A stretch of DNA of 64,000 bases, taken from positions 979,565 through 1,043,564 of the forward strand of contig CAJNDT010001269.1 in NCBI GenBank assembly GCA_905221615.1, in the 5' to 3' direction. Made by a program: the position numbers and the translations under genes. Shown in pieces: positions 60,038-64,000 of this stretch. Source of the DNA: Symbiodinium sp. CCMP2592 (Eukaryota; Sar; Dinophyceae; Suessiales; Symbiodiniaceae). Positions within the stretch are counted from its first letter, which is position 1. Every line of letters starts with the position of its first letter. Below the pieces are notes generated by a model. The model did no database searches and was not told the DNA's origin. It saw nothing but the letters and a program-made list of their open reading frames with translations.

Positions 60038-63000
60038 ATGGCTGAAAGCTACAATGCCTACGAGCTGGCCTTCGAAGGAGTGGACCACGAAGAAGTTTTC
60101 CCATCTGGTGGGATGCTGCGGACGTTTCTGAAGTTCCACAAGTTCCTGGAGATGTATTCTGGGGATCGTCGCAGAGCGTTTCGCTCCCGCCAAAGATTAC
60201 GAAAGACAAAGTGGTCGACAATGATCTCATTCGCACATGGGCAGCTTTCAAAGCACCTCCGTTGGTCTTGCTGTTCACGTGTGCAAATCTGTCGCCAGGA
60301 GGGGATCTTTCCATTCGAGTCCGAGAAATCCTCAAGGCTTGCATATTTGCTGCCCCGGAGGAGTACATGGACAAGCCCTATGGGGAGATACTCGCCATGG
60401 TCATCAAGTTTGGTGGAGGTCTCAAACACATTGTTGCTGACTACGAAGGGAAGTTCAGTGCCATCACAAGATTTATGGTGGATGAGGAAGTGATCCGCGA
60501 TGATGCAAAGTTGGCTGTGGTTGAACTGGAACAAGAAAGAAAACAAGTTCGGTTCGACTTGAACACTGCGACCAGGAACATCGTCAGCGCGGACGTGTAC
60601 TACAATCTCGCCGTTCTCATCAACTCCGTGGAGACGCCCTACCAGACCGTGACAGACACGAGAATTCAACAATGGTATACGGTGAATCAGGACTACTACC
60701 ACAAGTTGCCTATGTCAGGCAGAGCACCTGACCAATCCGACCTGTTGGGAGAGCCTACGTTATGTAGGGTGTGCAAGCTGATGTACATGTTCGCAAAGCA
60801 CACTGGGTATGGGCTTCGGACCTACAACCAGGAATGTGCAGCGGGCAACGATGGCGCTACGCCAATCAACGTTCACCAGCTGGCTTTGATGATGCGCACA
60901 TTGCCTCAAGGCATGGGACATCCGCTCGCCTTTGCGATGAACTCACTCCAGGCGTTCAGTGTCTGTCTCCACGTGCTTCATTCCTACGTATCATGGGTCG
61001 ATCCACAAACTGGACTCCCGCATTACAGATGGTCTAACGACGTGCTCCCTGATTCCGACTACACCACGTATGCTTTCCTCAAGTACCATGTGGATGCCGT
61101 ATGTGCAGCTCAGGACAAGAACGGTTTCCAATTGCCGGATGCGTTCCGTGGCTACACCTGGAATCAATGCGGAGTTGAATCTGGGTACGTGGTCGACTGC
61201 TCTACCAAACGCGCCACATTGGGCATATGGGAAGCGGAATTCCAACAGATGAGGGCACCAAATCCGCTTATGCAAGATGATGGCCTATTTCCGCCCAACC
61301 TTCAACGGCATCCTAGCTGGGTATACTCAACGGGGAGAGTTGCGATGCCTACGGCAAGCAACCTCGAACCGGAAGGAATCGTGCACCCTGAGCATGGAAG
61401 AACGCCGGAACAATCGCAAGGATCCGCTGCCGGACCTCGAGCCACCCCTAGCCACGGACCAAAGAGGGCAAGGACGGACGAGGCAACGGCATCGGCGTCG
61501 TCATCTTCTGCGGCACCTCCTCCACAACAACCGTCTTCGCAACCGGAAGAGGAACCATCGCAACCGACATGGGAGGAAGCTCCAATCCCCGCTGGCGCTC
61601 AGGAAAGTTGGTACCATTACGTCAACATCGATGAGAAGGGCTGTCGCTCGATCTTGCTGACGACGACCCGTGATCAAGACGAGTACCCACCTACCATTGA
61701 TGAGACGCCAAAGTTTGTGGCCAACCACGACGTGGGGACCACACCGATTCAGCATTACGTCAGAAGACTGGTGACCTATTTGGCAAGGATCCGTTCCGTC
61801 TCTCAAAATGATGACAAGGGTCTCAACCTGAAGGTCTACGTGAAGCTGAGTACAAAGGTGTGGTTACGGATGTATTCACGGCTGTACCATGCATTGGCAT
61901 TGGTATCATGCGTGCATCTTCCTTCTCCTCCGATGCTTACCTCGGCAGTGATGATCGAGGCAGACAGCGATCTTGTCGACAACGATGAAATTCCGGAAGA
62001 AGCAAGGATCAACACCATGAACACGCTGAACGGATTTCGCAATAGTTTGGGTATGGGTGGCAAACCTGATGCCGCGACTATGCGCTCTCAGTGCACAATC
62101 CTCGTCCAGGACTTTGACATGGTTGCAAGGACCAGGGGATCAACGCACACGGTGAGAGAGAACCTCGGCATGCATGGATGGAGCGAGGTCTACATTGTGA
62201 GCCCGTCGATCACCGCAGGTGCCAACTACAACTTCCAAGTCACAAAAGGATCGTTGGAATCTGTGAATGCGACATTGGATGGCTTGACTGAAGAGCAGCT
62301 TGCAACCGTCACATTGCATTACCATCTGTCTCTCCAGGCAATCCTCATCGAGAACATGTCCTTTCCGATGAGTGAGGTCGGAGACGGAGCAGCAATTCGC
62401 ACTGACTTGCAGCGACAGCTCAAGATCACGTACGTTGACCCTATCATTGCGGCAGGGAAGCGTACCACGCGCCCTCCCATTGTCAACATCAATCACGACT
62501 TACGGTTCGTTGGAGCAGCTAGCAATTACCTTCAGCACAAAGCTTCTCTGTTCAACGGTTTCCACGCGCTGGGAATGTATATTGAACTGGAGTTGCGAGC
62601 CCGAGCATGCGTGGTGATTCATGGATCTTCGTTTTTGTCAAGAATGTACAGCCAGATGAAACATGCGTCATCAGGCGTGCATACACTGTCAGCCGAAAAG
62701 GTGCCAGCACCGGACAATCGGGTCAGGTTCAAATTGGGCTTTGCTATCTACGAGAAGCAGCTGTTCTGCGAGAAGATGGTATCCACGTGCTTTGTTGAGG
62801 CATCGAAAGTTCGCTCATGGGACGAAACTGTCCGCGCCGACTCAGTCGCTCACCCGTCGCTTGTCGAGATTTGGGAGGACAAGAGTGAAGTAAAGACGTC
62901 CACCAGGATTTCGCAGACATGGTTTACGGGAGAACAGCAGCAACAGATCAGGTCGGGTGCCCAGGGTGACACGGTCGCTGAATCGTCCACAGTCACCTGG

Positions 63001-63573
63001 CAGGACTTTGACATCGCCATGACCGTCCCCGAAGCCTACTACGACAACAGGCACTACTGGTTCCGGATCGACACCTACGCGACCCCGAACACCGGCTATG
63101 TCCAAGGGAGAACGTTCTATTGCCCTGGATGTGACGCAATGAAGTTGGCTGAGTGCTACGCACAGGCCTTCTTCAAGCCGACTGGAAACGGGTATCCTGG
63201 ACACTGCAGTGGGTGCGCGCATACTTCAGCCTTGAAGATGCAGCATCAAGTCAGCTCCTTCAATGACTTAGTCGCGTCCCAGAAATACACCTTGGCTTGC
63301 GCAAAGCACCTTTATGACCTGAGGCTTCAATTTGTGGACCCTCTCATGGACATCAAGGAGTTCCTCAAAGCTTGTGCGGAAGTGGTCTACGAAGACATTG
63401 GCAAGACGGTTTCTCACTACGGTGGTCTCCGAATCACAGCCAGTCAGGCCATCGAGTACGCGGCATGGGGAAAGGCCAAACAGTTGGCATGGGACAGAGG
63501 GTACGACTCCGAAGGCAAGACATGCTACATCTGCTACTACGATGCCGGGAACTGCGCTTATGCTGTTTCATGA
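60038..63573 (+). CDS. ORF-C downstream of Copia-2 pol, unknown
   Basis: It probably starts at ATG 60038 (AGCCATGG) in frame 2, reading MAESYNAYELAFEGVDHEEV, and moves to frame 1 near 60170-60210, where a 1120-codon frame (open from 60046) runs to TGA 63571-63573. The frame change is a -1 shift or an indel. The protein has a Pro/Gln/Glu-rich linker (PPPQQPSSQPEEEPSQPTWE) about 435 residues in and cysteine pairs near the end (FYCPGCDAMK with HCSGCAHT, and CYICYYDAGNC) that look like a zinc ribbon. No membrane segment. Same strand as and 112 bases after pol, so it may be part of the same mobile unit. Not recognised. Confidence 0.6.
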
Positions 63574-64000
63574 GAATGCTTTTGACTCCGGAGGAGCGCC
63601 AAGAATGCTACAGAGGGTCAGCCTTGCCCAAGGAGGAACTCCTGGGTGACACGGTGGAGCTGGCGCTCGGGCTTCTTACAATTGCAATGAGACACCCAAG
63701 TCATTTTCCGAATTGGGGTTGCCTTGAGGGAGCAAATGCGTGCGCGAGGGGAATCGAAAGATCATTCTTCCGCTACGCGTCGGCCGAAGCTATCGAGCTG
63801 ATCACGGTTGACTCCCCGCGCAAAAGGACCCCGCCCAAGAAGAATGAAGCAGTCGCTGAGATCGTCAACAACATGTCCGCTGACCTCGTGATTGATTTCA
63901 CAGTGATCGTCGATGGTGATATCTACCCCGTAGAGATTGCGAGAACCGACGAGACACATGCCGCTGACAACGTCACGGACGATCCAGGGTTCTCCGTTGC
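63570..64000 (+). CDS. ORF-D, partial, unknown, overlaps ORF-C by ATGA
   Basis: ATG 63570 shares ATGA with the ORF-C stop. The frame stays open to the end of the window (at least 143 codons), so the gene is cut here. It reads MRMLLTPEERQECYRGSALP and later IVNNMSADLVIDFTVIVDGD. Acidic/neutral composition with no recognised domain. A second ATG (MLLTPEER) follows two codons later. The coupling suggests it is co-expressed with ORF-C. Confidence 0.55.
   Translation, partial: MRMLLTPEERQECYRGSALPKEELLGDTVELALGLLTIAMRHPSHFPNWGCLEGANACARGIERSFFRYASAEAIELITVDSPRKRTPPKKNEAVAEIVNNMSADLVIDFTVIVDGDIYPVEIARTDETHAADNVTDDPGFSV

Noticed and set aside
61277-61660. 127-codon Arg-rich ORF inside ORF-C
   Set aside because: A shifted frame of the Pro/Gln-rich linker of ORF-C.

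Overview
This window looks like nuclear DNA of a dinoflagellate, most likely close to Symbiodiniaceae. I infer this from several signs. Very short exons are scattered over kilobases of intron. Introns open with GC or GA as well as GT. Telomere-type TTTAGGG motifs are strewn through non-coding DNA. There are many microsatellites, and the retroelements have gag and pol proteins of the kind known from dinoflagellate genomes. No bacterial operon, rRNA, tRNA or CRISPR array is visible.

Layout. 1-3800: gene-free repeats, hairpins and (GA)n. 3823-5700: a decayed LINE reverse transcriptase (LINE-1). 5715-12000: mostly non-coding, with a few isolated exon-like pieces. 12028-17418: an eight-exon NAA10/ARD1 N-alpha-acetyltransferase gene that no single ORF reveals; all splice phases fit and give a 157-residue protein. 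17419-22744: repeats and a few Lys/Glu-rich exon-like pieces. 22758-29696: a nearly full-length LINE (LINE-2, minus strand) flanked by 13-bp direct repeats. 31020-32753: a host gene for a multi-pass membrane protein with a PAS-like region. 33277-34636: pieces of another possible split gene. 37000-39044: purine-rich and CATA-type simple repeats. 39045-47326: a complete Ty1/copia-like LTR element (Copia-1, minus strand) with 184-bp LTRs (one mismatch) and a CACAC target-site duplication inside a CA repeat. 47327-49033: repeats. 49034-64000: a very long plus-strand Copia-like unit (Copia-2): gag, pol with a large C-terminal extension, then two further unknown ORFs, the last running off the window.

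Most unusual signal. Copia-1 and LINE-2 are each studded from end to end with their own short motif, on one strand only and in all three codon phases. Copia-1 carries ACTTT on its sense strand about every 36 bp, LTRs included. LINE-2 carries TA[ACT][ACT]CCGCC about every 190 bp. Neither domain content nor codon use explains this. It suggests a nucleic-acid-level function or mutational history that deserves a proper test.

Other points: LINE-2 appears to have its RNase H domain between endonuclease and RT. Copia-1 has two extra ORFs after pol, joined by a TGATG stop/start overlap. Copia-2 gag has two CCCH zinc fingers rather than a CCHC knuckle.
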